64,000 nt of DNA. Source: Streptomyces ortus. Its GTDB lineage: Bacteria; Actinomycetota; Actinomycetes; Streptomycetales; Streptomycetaceae. Each line of letters begins with the position of its first letter. The stretch's first letter is position 1. A program made the position numbers and the translations under genes. Below the pieces are notes generated by a model. The model was not told the DNA's origin. It was given only the letters and a program-made list of their open reading frames with translations, and did no database searches. Below, piece by piece: positions 8,099 to 17,714 of the stretch. The stretch covers positions 1,190,361-1,254,360 of the forward strand of contig NZ_JAIFZO010000002.1 of NCBI RefSeq assembly GCF_026341275.1, in the 5' to 3' direction.

Positions 8099-8401
8099 CT
8101 ACTTCAGCTCGGACGAATCGCGTACGTCGCAGTCGGTGAATGCCGGTGGCCGGGTGCACAGCTCCGCGATCAGCCGCGCCACCCTGGTGGTCTCGGGGTC
8201 CTCGCTGTTGCGCCTCGCGTCGTCGGACGACTCGAACTCAAGGACCACGAGATAGCGGTTCGGTGTGTTCCGGTCCTGCAGGACCATGCGGTGCAGCGGG
8301 CCGCCGCCACGGCCGGCCGACCGCTGCTCGGCCCCTTCGACCAGTTCCCGGATCTCGTCGATGCGCTCGGTCTCGAAGTCGATGATCTGCGCGAACTTCA
8401 T
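8099..8401 (-). CDS. Conserved hypothetical, dimeric alpha-beta barrel-like, 100 aa
   Basis: Starts MKFAQIIDFETERIDEIREL with GGAGG 5 nt upstream; an ATG four codons earlier is possible but overlaps the ribosome site. The pattern (RYLVVLEFESSDDARRNSED) resembles ferredoxin-like barrels such as stress-responsive or monooxygenase-like small proteins, without catalytic signature residues I can name. It lies between chaA and the TerC gene, same strand. Confidence 0.75.
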   Translation of the reverse strand: MKFAQIIDFETERIDEIRELVEGAEQRSAGRGGGPLHRMVLQDRNTPNRYLVVLEFESSDDARRNSEDPETTRVARLIAELCTRPPAFTDCDVRDSSELK

Positions 8402-8529
8402 GGGTACCTCCACTCGGCCGGGCGCCCCCGAAGCGGGAACCGCTCAGCACACAAGCAGGCACCGGGAGCGGTCGGCGGCAATTGGCCGAGCGTCGCTCCC
8501 GGTGCTGGTTGTTTCTACGTCCGACGCGG

Positions 8530-9543
8530 TCAGACGTCGACGCTGTCCTTCTGGGAGCCGTCGCCCTTCTGGGGTCCTTCGCCCTGCCGCGCCTCTTCGG
8601 CCGCCTGCTTCTTGGAGGCCATGAGGCTGGTGATGGTGGTGATCACGAGGACACCGCAGATCACACCGAGGGAGACCGGGATGGAGATCTCCGGGACATG
8701 GACGCCGGACTCGTGCAGCGCGTGCAGCACCAGCTTGATGCCGATGAATCCGAGGATGACCGACAGGCCGTAACTGAGGTGGACCAGCTTCCTGAGCAGT
8801 CCGCCGATGAGGAAGTACAGCTGTCGCAGACCCATCAGCGCGAACGCGTTGGCCGTGAACACGATGTACGGGTCCTGCGTCAGGCCGAAGATCGCGGGGA
8901 TCGAGTCGAGTGCGAAGAGCACGTCGGTGGTGCCGATCGCGAGCATCACGACCAGCATCGGGGTCATGACCCGCTTGCCGTTCTGCTGGATCCACAGCTT
9001 GGTGCCGTGGTAGCGGTCGGCGACACCGAAGCGGCGCTCGGCTGCCTTGAGCAGCCGGTTCTCCTCGAACTCCTCGTCCTCGGCGTCGGCGCGGGCTTCC
9101 TGGATCAGCTTCCACGCGGTGTAGATGAGGAACGCGCCGAAGATGTAGAAGACCCACGCGAAGCTCGCCAGGATCGCGGCACCCGCGGCGATGAAGATCG
9201 CGCGCAGGACGAGGGCTATGAGCACACCGATCAGCAGCACGCGCTGCTGGTACTGCGTGGGCACCGCGAACTTCGCCATGATCAGGACGAAGACGAAGAG
9301 GTTGTCGACGCTCAGTGACTTCTCGGTGATGAAGCCGGCGAAGAACTCTCCGGCGGGCTGGCCGCCGGAGAAGAGCAGCAGTCCGAGGCCGAACAGTGCG
9401 GCAAGGACGATCCAGACGACCGTCCAGATCCCTGCTTCCTTGATGGATACGTCGTGCGGCTTGCGGCCGATGAAGAAGTCGACCGCGATGAGGGCCGCGA
9501 GGCCCACGATCGTCAGGACCCAAAGGGTCACGGAAACATCCAC
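8530..9543 (-). CDS. TerC/Alx-family integral membrane protein
   Basis: 337 residues, ~9 membrane helices. The GTG at 9541-9543 is preceded by GGAGG. Family features are present: SVDNLFVFVLIM near helix 3 and LAIGTTDVLFALDSIPAIFGLT, whose acidic residues are thought to carry metal. C-terminal tail is charged. TerC/Alx proteins export Mn2+ or metalate exported proteins. The leader carries a probable yybP-ykoY riboswitch, which fits Mn2+-dependent control. Two TerD-domain genes lie immediately upstream on the same strand. Confidence 0.92.
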   Translation of the reverse strand: MDVSVTLWVLTIVGLAALIAVDFFIGRKPHDVSIKEAGIWTVVWIVLAALFGLGLLLFSGGQPAGEFFAGFITEKSLSVDNLFVFVLIMAKFAVPTQYQQRVLLIGVLIALVLRAIFIAAGAAILASFAWVFYIFGAFLIYTAWKLIQEARADAEDEEFEENRLLKAAERRFGVADRYHGTKLWIQQNGKRVMTPMLVVMLAIGTTDVLFALDSIPAIFGLTQDPYIVFTANAFALMGLRQLYFLIGGLLRKLVHLSYGLSVILGFIGIKLVLHALHESGVHVPEISIPVSLGVICGVLVITTITSLMASKKQAAEEARQGEGPQKGDGSQKDSVDV

Positions 9544-9587
9544 TGCGCCTCCGGCAGTTCGTAACGGCAAATGTCAGCGTCGTCGCT

Positions 9588-9716
9588 GCTGGAGGTCTCT
9601 TCCACCCGATGTGTCCGGGGCGCGTGATGCGCCCGGGGTTATCCGGGCCGACGCCCCGGGATCCGGCCGGATCCGTATTGACGGGTACGTCGCAGTAGGT
9701 AGGGAGTACTCCCCTC
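9588..9716 (-). promoter_or_regulatory. Probable yybP-ykoY (Mn2+) riboswitch before the TerC gene
   Basis: Reading the minus strand, the leader has GGGGAGTACTCCC (9714-9702), CGTCAATACGG (9683-9673) and, after a GC-rich arm, GTGGAAGAGACCTCC (9605-9591). The GGGGAGUA start, CGUCAAU and AGACCU blocks in this order are the conserved parts of the yybP-ykoY class, which commonly precedes ykoY/TerC genes. The end lies ~48 nt before the GTG, leaving room for ribosome-site control. Confidence 0.7.
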
Positions 9717-9862
9717 CGCACTCATGACAGTACCCCAATCACCAAGAAAAGGTAAAGAGATTGGTAAAAGAAGTCCCAAGTCACCAGGTCAGGCGGCTTG
9801 ACGAACCCTTGGGAAAGCTTGGCTGAGCCCGACGGGGCTCAGCGGGTGAATTGCGGCGGACC

Positions 9863-11902
9863 TCAGCGGTTCCAGGCGCGACGCGCTGTCGCGACCTGGG
9901 TGAGGACGTGCTGGAGCACCTGGCTGCCGGGCGGAACGCGTGAGGGGTCGTAGGTCCAGGTGTGTCCGACCCAGGGGTCGGCGAGGTGGTCGTCGGGCAC
10001 GGGCGTGAGCCGGAGCAGAGACCGCCACAGCGGATCGAGCAGCGGCCCGTAGGCGGCGGCGTCCTCCCGGTCGGCGACCAGCATGAGGTGCACCCCGACA
10101 GCCGGTCCCTCGTCCGCGAGATAGCGCAGCTGGGTCACGGCACGGTCGTTGAAGCCGTGCGGGAAGTCGTTGACGATGAGAAGTTGCTCGGCAGGGTCGA
10201 GATCGGACGGCAGCGAGTCGGCCGCCCCGCCCCGGACAGCCATCTGCACCAGGTCCACCCGCTGGGTCAGCCGGGCCAGTACCTCGTTCACTCCCGCGGC
10301 CCCCACGGCGGGCGGGGCCCCGAGCACCCCCGTGTCCACCAGCGGCGCGAGGGACGAGGCCGCCGAGCCCGCCGCGTCGATGACGTGCACGGTGTATTCG
10401 CCCGCCGGATAGACGGCGAGCAGCCGGGCGGCGTGCGCCACCGCCGTGTCCATGGAGAGGCGACGCAGGTCGTCGGAGTCCGCGATCGACCCGTCGAAGG
10501 ATCCCGTCCGGCCGCTGTCGATCCACAGGCCGCGCTCCAGCGGCAGCCGCACCAGCATCGGAATGCTGAGGCCGGCGCTCTCGGGCAGGTGCAGATCTCC
10601 CAGGCGCACAGCCATGGGGATCTCCATCGGGACGCAGTAGCCGTGCCAGGCGGGGTTGTCCCAGCGGGCGAACGCCGGGGGCAGCGCCGGTTCGACGACC
10701 TCGGCCTCCGCGGTGAGCTGGGCGAGATCGCGGTCCAGCGCCTCCCTGGCCCGGTCCACCAGGTCGGCCTGCTTGGCGCGGGCCGCCTCGCGGGCCGCAT
10801 CGCCCTGCCCGCCGATGCGGGCGCGCGGGTCCGAGAGAACCTTGTCCAGTTCCTGCTCCATGCGGGACTCGGCGAAGTCGACCGCGCTGCGGTACGCGGC
10901 GGTGGCGCGGGCCAGGTCCTCGAACATGCCCCACACCTGGTTGTACAGGCGCTCCTCCATGGACCAGCCGGTCGCGTCGCCCGCGACGGGCTGTGCGGGC
11001 TGCCCGGGCTGGGCCGGGGGCGCGGTCGGCGGGGGCGGAGGCGGCGCGGCGGCCTGCCGGCCGGGGTGGCTGTAGTTGACGGGGCCGCCTGCTCCGGGCC
11101 CGCCGGGCTGTGGGACGGCGGACGGGTCCCCCGGTGCGGAACCCGCGGGGTAGGCGGGCTGCGGCGCCCCGGGCCCGGCGCCGGGTGCGGTGGATCCCTG
11201 GCCGCCGGGGTGTCCGTGCTGCGGCGACATCTGGGCGGGTGTGCCGGGGGACGTCGCTCCGCCCGGGTCCTGCCCCAGCGCGGGGGTCGCGGCGTGCCGG
11301 GAGCGGTCGCCATCGGCCGCACGCGGCGGCGGCGCGGCCACCGAGCGCGCGAGTCCCTGGACGACCGCTTCGTTGATACTGCCCGCGAGCTGACGGGCCT
11401 GGGGAAGGCCGTGGTCGGTGAGGAGCTCGGCGAGGCCGCCCGCGTATCCCTGGCCGACGGCGCGTACCTTCCAGGCGCCCTGCCTGCGGTAGAGCTCCAG
11501 TGCGACGACGGCCGACTCGGCGTCGAGACCGGTGACCGTGTAGCTGGCGACCTCGGCGCCGTCGAGTCCGGTGACCGCGACGAAGGGGGCGGCGACGGCT
11601 CCGAAGCGGACCGGGCCGCCCACCCCCGACGGCAGGGCCAGCAGCACACTGACCCGGTGCACGGTCTCCGGCAGGGCGTCCAGGTCGCACGCGAGCCGGT
11701 GATCGGCCGCCGCCTGCTTGGACACCTCTATGCCCGGCAGAGTGGGTGATCCCGGATGGGCCACCCACTCGACTCCGGGCACCTTGCCCAGCTCATCGCT
11801 GAGCGTGGCCCCGGCCACGATCGGCTTGCCGGCCGACACCCGGATCTCCAGTCGGGCCTGGGAGAGCGGGTGGTTCTGCCCCCGGACCAGCTCAGCCGTC
11901 AT
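9863..11902 (-). CDS. TerD-domain protein fused to a large P-loop-like C-terminal region
   Basis: 679 residues. The first ~190 are TerD-like (MTAELVRGQNHPLSQARLEI, then ALELYRRQGAWKVRAVGQGY AGGL). A ~130-residue Pro/Gly/Ala/Gln linker follows, then a coiled-coil (~310-400) and a C-terminal domain (LHLPESAGLSIPMLVRLPLE ... LLIVNDFPHGFNDRAVTQLR) resembling FtsK/SpoIIIE-type ATPase strands. No intact GxxxxGK[ST] is present, so ATP hydrolysis is doubtful. Such fusions belong to the Ter/chemical-stress gene pool of Streptomyces. Separated from the next TerD gene by 58 bp, probably one transcript. Confidence 0.75.
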   Translation of the reverse strand: MTAELVRGQNHPLSQARLEIRVSAGKPIVAGATLSDELGKVPGVEWVAHPGSPTLPGIEVSKQAAADHRLACDLDALPETVHRVSVLLALPSGVGGPVRFGAVAAPFVAVTGLDGAEVASYTVTGLDAESAVVALELYRRQGAWKVRAVGQGYAGGLAELLTDHGLPQARQLAGSINEAVVQGLARSVAAPPPRAADGDRSRHAATPALGQDPGGATSPGTPAQMSPQHGHPGGQGSTAPGAGPGAPQPAYPAGSAPGDPSAVPQPGGPGAGGPVNYSHPGRQAAAPPPPPPTAPPAQPGQPAQPVAGDATGWSMEERLYNQVWGMFEDLARATAAYRSAVDFAESRMEQELDKVLSDPRARIGGQGDAAREAARAKQADLVDRAREALDRDLAQLTAEAEVVEPALPPAFARWDNPAWHGYCVPMEIPMAVRLGDLHLPESAGLSIPMLVRLPLERGLWIDSGRTGSFDGSIADSDDLRRLSMDTAVAHAARLLAVYPAGEYTVHVIDAAGSAASSLAPLVDTGVLGAPPAVGAAGVNEVLARLTQRVDLVQMAVRGGAADSLPSDLDPAEQLLIVNDFPHGFNDRAVTQLRYLADEGPAVGVHLMLVADREDAAAYGPLLDPLWRSLLRLTPVPDDHLADPWVGHTWTYDPSRVPPGSQVLQHVLTQVATARRAWNR

Positions 11903-11960
11903 CGCCTTCGTTCCCCCTGTGTACTCGTGTGCCGGCGCCGGGCCGACTGGCCGGACGTGA

Positions 11961-12539
11961 CTACAGGTGCGGCAGGATCGCCGGCATCAGGTCCTGGAAG
12001 GTACGACCGTTGGCGGGCGTGCCGAGGGCCGTCATCTGCCAGCCCGCGCCCGCGCGGTGGACCTTCGCCATGATCTGCGCGGTGTACTGCCCGCCGCCCG
12101 CCAGGGTGTAGCGGGCCAGCTCCTGGCCGTTGGTCTCGTCGACCAGACGGCAGAACGCGTCCTGCACCTCCTGGAACGTCTGGCCCGTGAACGAGTTCAC
12201 GGTGAAGACGATCTGGTCGATGTGGACCGGGATGCGCGCGAGGTCGACGAGGATCGCCTCGTCGTCGCCACCCTGGCCCACACCGCCGACGAGGTTGTCA
12301 CCGGTGTGCCGCACAGAGCCGTCGTCACTGACGAGGTGACGGAAGAACACCACGTCGACCGGCTGCTTGTCGGCGAACAGCACGGCGGACGCGTCCAGGT
12401 CGATCTCGCGGGTGCGGGAACCGAACAGGCCACGTCGCGGGGCTGCCTGCCAGCCGAGCCCCATGCGCACCGCGGTCAGCGTGCCTCCGTCGTTCTTCTG
12501 CAGACTGATGGCCTGACCCTTGGTCATGTTGACCGTCAC
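11961..12539 (-). CDS. terD: TerD-family stress protein
   Basis: 192 residues beginning MTVNMTKGQAISLQK. Typical TerD features: GLGWQ, a DLDASAV strand, GDNLVGGVGQGGDDEAILVDL containing the acidic Ca2+-binding loop, and PVHIDQIVFTVNSFTGQTF. TerD proteins are cytoplasmic Ca2+-binding proteins linked to tellurite and oxidative stress tolerance and to differentiation in streptomycetes. GTG start. It is first of the leftward TerD / TerD-fusion / TerC set. Confidence 0.93.
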   Translation of the reverse strand: MTVNMTKGQAISLQKNDGGTLTAVRMGLGWQAAPRRGLFGSRTREIDLDASAVLFADKQPVDVVFFRHLVSDDGSVRHTGDNLVGGVGQGGDDEAILVDLARIPVHIDQIVFTVNSFTGQTFQEVQDAFCRLVDETNGQELARYTLAGGGQYTAQIMAKVHRAGAGWQMTALGTPANGRTFQDLMPAILPHL

Positions 12540-12681
12540 GCGCTGTTCCCTTCTCGGACTGTCTCCCCTGTTGCCGCAGAATCCTGCGGTTGACCAGCAA
12601 CCCTACGCAGAGCCACTGACAGCGCCGAAGCCCGGTGCACACTTTGTGTCGGTCTTGCAACACTGCGCGGCGGCCGGGGCG

Positions 12682-14826
12682 TCAGGCGATACCCGCCTCC
12701 TTCATCTGCCGCAGCTCCTTCTTCATCTCCGAGACCTCGTCGCGCAGCCGCGCGGCGATCTCGAACTGCAGGTCCGCGGCGGCGGCGCGCATCCGCTCGG
12801 TCATCTCCTCGATCTGCCCCGCGAGCTCCGCCGCCGGACGATCGGTCGGCACGGTCGCCTTGTCCTTGGCGGACTTGGCGGACTTGTTGGCTCCCTTGGC
12901 CGCCTTGGATCCCAGTGCGGGTACAGGGGCCTTGGCGCTCTTGCCGTCCTTCGACTGGCGATAGCCCGAGCCGAGCAGCTGCTCCGTGTCGACGTCCTCG
13001 CGGGCGATCTGCGCCACGATGTCGTTGATCTTCTTACGGAGGGGCTGGGGGTCGATGCCCCGCTCCGTGTTGTACGCGACCTGCTTCTCCCGGCGGCGGT
13101 TGGTCTCTTCGATGGCCTTCTCCATCGCCGGAGTGATCTTGTCGGCGTACATGTGGACCTGACCGGACACGTTGCGGGCCGCGCGGCCGATGGTCTGGAT
13201 CAGCGAGGTGCCGGAGCGCAGGAAGCCCTCCTTGTCGGCGTCCAGGATCGACACCAGGGACACCTCGGGCAGGTCGAGACCCTCCCTGAGGAGGTTGATG
13301 CCGACGAGGACGTCGTACTCACCGGCGCGCAGCTCTCGCAGCAGCTCGACCCGGCGCAGGGTGTCGACGTCACTGTGCAGGTACCGGACCTGGATGCCCA
13401 TTTCCAGGAAGTAGTCGGTGAGGTCCTCGGCCATCTTCTTGGTGAGCGTGGTGACGAGGACGCGCTCGTCCTTCTCGGTGCGCTTGCGGATCTCGTGCAC
13501 CAGGTCGTCGATCTGGCCCTCGGTGGGCTTGACCACGACCTCGGGGTCGATGAGGCCGGTGGGGCGGATGATCTGCTCGACGAAGCCGTCCCCGCGCGAG
13601 AGCTCGTACTTGCCGGGCGTCGCCGACAGGTAGACGGCCTGTCCGATGCGTTGCTGGAACTCCTCCCACTTCAGGGGTCGGTTGTCCAGGGCGGAGGGCA
13701 GCCGGAAGCCGTGGTCGACGAGGGTGCGCTTGCGGGAGGCGTCGCCCTCGTACATCGCGCCGATCTGGGGCACCGTGACGTGCGACTCGTCGATGACGAG
13801 CAGGAAGTCGTCAGGGAAGTAGTCGAGCAGTGTGTTCGGCGGGGAGCCGGGCTCGCGGCCGTCGAAGTGCATCGAGTAGTTCTCGACGCCGGAGCAGGAG
13901 CCGATCTGGCGCAGCATCTCCAGGTCGTACGTCGTGCGCATGCGCAGCCGCTGGGCCTCCAGGAGCTTGCCCTGCTTCTCCAGCTCGGACAGGCGCTCGC
14001 CCAGTTCCTTCTCGATGTCGTTGGCGGCGCGCTCCAGGCGCTCGGGGCCGGCGACGTAGTGCGTGGCCGGGAAGATGTACAGCTGCTGGTCGTCGCTGAT
14101 GATCTCGCCGGTGAGGGGGTGCAGCGTGGACAGGGCCTCGATCTCGTCACCGAACATCTCGATGCGGACGGCCAGCTCCTCGTAGACCGGGAAGATCTCG
14201 ATGGTGTCGCCGCGGACGCGGAAGGTGCCGCGGGTGAAGGCCAGGTCGTTGCGCGTGTACTGGATGTCGACGAAGCGGCGGAGCAGGTCGTCGCGGTCGA
14301 TCTCGTCGCCGACCTTGAGGTTGACCATGCGGTCCACGTACTCCTGCGGCGTGCCCAGGCCGTAGATGCAGGAGACGGAGGCGACCACGACGACGTCGCG
14401 TCGGGTGAGCAGGGAGTTGGTGGCGGAGTGACGCAGCCGCTCCACCTCCTCGTTGATCGAGGAGTCCTTCTCGATGTAGGTGTCCGACTGCGGGACGTAG
14501 GCCTCGGGCTGGTAGTAGTCGTAGTACGAGACGAAGTACTCGACCGCGTTGTTCGGCAGGAGCTCGCGGAACTCGTTGGCGAGCTGTGCGGCCAGCGTCT
14601 TGTTCGGCGCCATCACGAGGGTGGGGCGCTGAAGCTTCTCGATCATCCAAGCGGTGGTCGCGGACTTGCCGGTACCGGTGGCACCGAGGAGGACGACATC
14701 CTTCTCACCGGCGAGGATGCGCCGCTCCAGGTCGGCGATGGCAGCGGGCTGGTCGCCGCTGGGCTGGTAGGGACTGACGACCTCGAAAGGCGCCACCGTG
14801 CGTTCGATCTTGGATACGGGCCGCAT
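12682..14826 (-). CDS. uvrB: Excinuclease ABC subunit B
   Basis: 714 residues; DNA-damage recognition helicase of the UvrABC nucleotide excision complex. Walker A GATGTGKS, the [20 protein letters not shown] beta-hairpin, and helicase motifs [24 protein letters not shown] and QTIGRAARN are all present. The C-terminal UvrC-binding UVR motif ends the protein ([20 protein letters not shown]), preceded by a Lys/Ala/Ser-rich linker. ATG at 14824-14826 ([10 protein letters not shown]) is chosen over a longer frame. Confidence 0.97.
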   Translation of the reverse strand: MRPVSKIERTVAPFEVVSPYQPSGDQPAAIADLERRILAGEKDVVLLGATGTGKSATTAWMIEKLQRPTLVMAPNKTLAAQLANEFRELLPNNAVEYFVSYYDYYQPEAYVPQSDTYIEKDSSINEEVERLRHSATNSLLTRRDVVVVASVSCIYGLGTPQEYVDRMVNLKVGDEIDRDDLLRRFVDIQYTRNDLAFTRGTFRVRGDTIEIFPVYEELAVRIEMFGDEIEALSTLHPLTGEIISDDQQLYIFPATHYVAGPERLERAANDIEKELGERLSELEKQGKLLEAQRLRMRTTYDLEMLRQIGSCSGVENYSMHFDGREPGSPPNTLLDYFPDDFLLVIDESHVTVPQIGAMYEGDASRKRTLVDHGFRLPSALDNRPLKWEEFQQRIGQAVYLSATPGKYELSRGDGFVEQIIRPTGLIDPEVVVKPTEGQIDDLVHEIRKRTEKDERVLVTTLTKKMAEDLTDYFLEMGIQVRYLHSDVDTLRRVELLRELRAGEYDVLVGINLLREGLDLPEVSLVSILDADKEGFLRSGTSLIQTIGRAARNVSGQVHMYADKITPAMEKAIEETNRRREKQVAYNTERGIDPQPLRKKINDIVAQIAREDVDTEQLLGSGYRQSKDGKSAKAPVPALGSKAAKGANKSAKSAKDKATVPTDRPAAELAGQIEEMTERMRAAAADLQFEIAARLRDEVSEMKKELRQMKEAGIA

Positions 14827-14866
14827 GGAATCAACCGTACGACCCCGCACTGACAACGGGGTCCTC

Positions 14867-15718
14867 TCACCGGTTCTGCGGGGTCCGCACATCGGCGTGG
14901 TGGCGGGAGCGCGGGCCGGGCATGTACCCGCGGCCGGTGTGGTGGGCCGGGATGCCGGGCTTCTGCTCGGCGGCGCTCCGGTCGGGCTTGCCCATGACCA
15001 TCAGCGGGTCGAACATCACGACGACGCCGGCGAGCAGCAGGAAGGCCAGCGGGCCGATCATGAGGGGAGCCAGCAGGGAGGCGGGCGAGTCCCCGGCGGG
15101 GGTGCTGGTGGCGCCGTGCAGGTGGACGCTGAGGGCGGCCATCCCCGTGTAGTGCATGCCGCTTACGGCAAGGCCCATGACGAGGCTCGCGCCCACGCTC
15201 CACAGGAAGCCGCGGACCTGGCCCGCCGCCCACAGGGCCGCGATCGCGGCGGCGACGGCTATGACGACCGAGGCGGCGACGGTGAGGGTGTTGTACTCGA
15301 GCTTCCCGTTGAGGCGCATTCCGGCCATGCCCAGGTAGTGCATGGAGGCGACGCCGAGTCCGGTGATGGTGCCCCCCGTGAACAGGGCCGTTCCGGAGGC
15401 TCCCCGGTATCCGACGATGAAGATCCCGATGCCGACCATGACGATCGCGACGCCGAGGCTCGCGAAAGTCATCAGCATGTCGTAGTTCACCGGGCTCTCC
15501 TGGACGGAGAACCCCATCATCGCGATGAAGTGCATGGTCCAGATGCCGGAGCCGATCGCCGCGGATCCGAGAGCGAGCCAGCCCGGCCGCCAGGAACGGG
15601 TGACGAGCATCGACCTCGTGGTGCAGCGCAGACCGAGCGCTCCGCCGAGACACGCCATCAGGTACGCCACGAGCGGCGTGACGAGTCCGTAGCTGAATCC
15701 GTCGACCGTGCCCTGCAT
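14867..15718 (-). CDS. MHYT-domain integral membrane sensor
   Basis: 283 residues with seven membrane helices and the triple metal-binding signature of MHYT proteins: [20 protein letters not shown] and [14 protein letters not shown] domains are proposed to sense O2, CO or NO through bound copper. No output domain follows; the tail is short and His/Arg rich. It lies 40 bp upstream of uvrB on the same strand; co-transcription is possible but not shown. Confidence 0.9.
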   Translation of the reverse strand: MQGTVDGFSYGLVTPLVAYLMACLGGALGLRCTTRSMLVTRSWRPGWLALGSAAIGSGIWTMHFIAMMGFSVQESPVNYDMLMTFASLGVAIVMVGIGIFIVGYRGASGTALFTGGTITGLGVASMHYLGMAGMRLNGKLEYNTLTVAASVVIAVAAAIAALWAAGQVRGFLWSVGASLVMGLAVSGMHYTGMAALSVHLHGATSTPAGDSPASLLAPLMIGPLAFLLLAGVVVMFDPLMVMGKPDRSAAEQKPGIPAHHTGRGYMPGPRSRHHADVRTPQNR

Positions 15719-15995
15719 GCGCGGTTGCCTTTCCGCCCTGTTACATCCCGGAATTTGGTGAAACGCCCCCGCCCCAGGAGCGCCGCAGCGACCAGGGTTG
15801 TCGCAGAGAGTATGACTCGCACCTGAACGGTCGAACGATTTTCCGGCAAAGAATCACGACCTTGCCCCAGTTGTGCGGCACACGTGAGCGGGCTTGGGCA
15901 ACTCCATTCAATTTATGGCCATCCTGTACCCCCCTGATGTTGACCCCCTGCTGTCACTCTGAGACCGTCCGTGATCGCAGACGCTAGGAGTACGC

Positions 15996-16868
15996 ATGCA
16001 CGCGCGCGCTGCCGCCGCCACGACCACCGCGCTCCTGGGAGCCGCCGTCGTTCTCCCCGCCTCCCTCGCTCACGCAGCCGTGAGCACCGACCAGCCCCTG
16101 GTCGTCGCACACCGCGGAGCCTCGGCCCAGGCCCCGGAGAACACCCTCGCCGCCATCGACCGGGCGGCCCGCCTCGGCTTCACCTGGGTCGAGAACGACG
16201 TCCAGCGCACCAAGGACGGCAAGCTCGTCGTGATCCACGACGCCAGCCTGGCCCGCACGACCGATGTGGAGGAGGTCTTCCCCGACCGGGCCCCCTGGAA
16301 GGTGAAGGACTTCACCGCCGCGGAGATCGCCCGACTGGACGCGGGCAGCTGGTTCAGCCCCCGCTACGAGGGCGCGCGCGTTCCGACGCTGAAGCAGTAC
16401 ATGAACCGGGTCTCGCACAACCACCAGAAGCTCGTCCTGGAGATCAAGAACCCCGAGCTGTACCCGGGCATCGAGCGGGAGACCCTCAAGACCCTCAGCA
16501 ACGAAGGCTGGCTGGGCCCGGCCCATGTACGGCGCAAGCTGGTGATCCAGAGCTTCAGCGCGGACAGCGTACGCACGGTGCACGCCCTGCGGCCCGACAT
16601 CAAGACGGGGTTCCTCGGTACTCCGTCGATCGCGGAGCTGCCGGCGTACGCGCGGTTCGCCGACCAGATCAACTCGTCGCACACGACGATCTCCCTCGGA
16701 TACGTCGCGGCGATCCACGCGCTCGAAGGGCCGCACGGCAAGCCGCTGGAGATCCTCACCTGGACCGTCGACACCGCCGCGGACACGCGGCGCGTTACGG
16801 GGCTCGGTGTGGACGGCATCATCACGAACAAGCCCGACGTGGTGCGGAAGGCCCTCTACGAGGACTGA
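15996..16868 (+). CDS. Secreted glycerophosphodiester phosphodiesterase
   Basis: 290 residues with a signal peptide (residues 1-28, cleavage near SLAHA-A). GDPD catalytic elements are present: VAHRGASAQAPENTLAAI, VENDVQRTKDGKLVVIHD and LEIKNPELYPG, then the C-terminal ILTWTVDT. It should release glycerol-3-phosphate from glycerophosphodiesters outside the cell (GlpQ type). Ribosome site TAGGAG precedes the ATG. No PHO box was convincingly seen. Confidence 0.93.
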   Translation: MHARAAAATTTALLGAAVVLPASLAHAAVSTDQPLVVAHRGASAQAPENTLAAIDRAARLGFTWVENDVQRTKDGKLVVIHDASLARTTDVEEVFPDRAPWKVKDFTAAEIARLDAGSWFSPRYEGARVPTLKQYMNRVSHNHQKLVLEIKNPELYPGIERETLKTLSNEGWLGPAHVRRKLVIQSFSADSVRTVHALRPDIKTGFLGTPSIAELPAYARFADQINSSHTTISLGYVAAIHALEGPHGKPLEILTWTVDTAADTRRVTGLGVDGIITNKPDVVRKALYED

Positions 16869-16960
16869 GCGCCCCGACCGACAGCCCGCCGCCGGTGGCC
16901 GGACGCCCGTACGCGTCCGCGCCACCGGCGTTGTCAGTGGTGCGCCGTACCGTGGAGCGC

Positions 16961-17515
16961 ATGAACAGCCATGGGCAGGACGAGCAGCGGGTGGTGTGGG
17001 CCGACGTCGACAGCGCCATCGGCCCGCTGCTGTTGGCGGCGACCGGCGAGGGCCTGGTCAGCGTGGTCTTCCACGCCACGGACGAGGTGCGCGCCAAGGC
17101 CCTGGAGCGGCTCGGTGCGCGGTTCGCCACCGAGCCCGTCGAAGCGCCGGATTCCCCGCTGCTGGCCGAGGCGATACGTCAGTTCGCTGCGTACTTCGCG
17201 GGTGAGCGCCGCGACTTCGAACTGCCCCTGGACTGGTCCCTGATATCCGGCTTCAACCGCCAGGTGCTGCGCGAGCTGGCGTCCGGCGTTCCGTACGGGG
17301 CGGTGGTGGGCTACGGCGATCTGGCGCGGCGCGTCGGCCAGCCGGGGGCGGCCCAGGCCGTGGGGACGGCCATGGGAGCCAATCCGCTGCCGGTGGTCGT
17401 GCCCTGCCACCGGGTCGTGGAGAGGGACGGCGGCATCGGCGGGTTCGGGGGCGGCGTGGAGACCAAGCGGCGGCTGCTGGCACTGGAAGGGGTGCTGCCG
17501 GAACCGCTGTTCTAG
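16961..17515 (+). CDS. ogt: Methylated-DNA-protein-cysteine methyltransferase
   Basis: 184 residues. Suicidal O6-alkylguanine repair: the acceptor cysteine is in NPLPVVVPCHRVV, followed by GGFGGGVETKRRLL; the recognition helix region VPYGAVVGYGDLARRVGQPG precedes it. ATG at 16961 begins MNSHGQDEQR; sequence upstream in the same frame overlaps the previous gene and is not homologous. Confidence 0.94.
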   Translation: MNSHGQDEQRVVWADVDSAIGPLLLAATGEGLVSVVFHATDEVRAKALERLGARFATEPVEAPDSPLLAEAIRQFAAYFAGERRDFELPLDWSLISGFNRQVLRELASGVPYGAVVGYGDLARRVGQPGAAQAVGTAMGANPLPVVVPCHRVVERDGGIGGFGGGVETKRRLLALEGVLPEPLF

Positions 17516-17606
17516 CGGCGAGGACCTTTCGAAGGGCTCGGTTTCGAGGCCGTCGCCGATGTCGCAGGGGTGTTCTGGGCTCATGCCATGGGGGGAGACT
17601 GCGCCG

Positions 17607-17714
17607 ATGACCACGCCCGACTTCACTCTTCTGTACGCGTCCGACCCGGTGCGGTCCGTGGATCCGGATGGCGTACGCGCCTTCGTTCCGCTCGCTCGGG
17701 TGTGTCCGGCGTGA
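17607..17714 (+). pseudogene. Vestigial N-terminus of a VOC (glyoxalase-like) protein
   Basis: Thirty-five codons starting MTTPDFTLLYASDPVRSV after a GGGGGAG site, then unrelated sequence to TGA. The start resembles the first beta-strand of small Streptomyces VOC proteins (TPDFTLLYV..P..S), after which the domain is lost. Its TGA overlaps the GTG of the following MFS gene, so it may now serve as a leader peptide coupling translation. Confidence 0.45.

Noticed and set aside
12520..14853. A 777-residue plus-strand reading frame opposite uvrB.
   Set aside because: It is the GC-bias mirror of uvrB, with Val/Leu/Asp/Gly monotony and no domain.
15900..15995. PhoP (PHO) box before the glycerophosphodiesterase gene.
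   Set aside because: Only GTTGACC is close to the GTTCACC unit; the expected second 11-bp repeat is not convincing.
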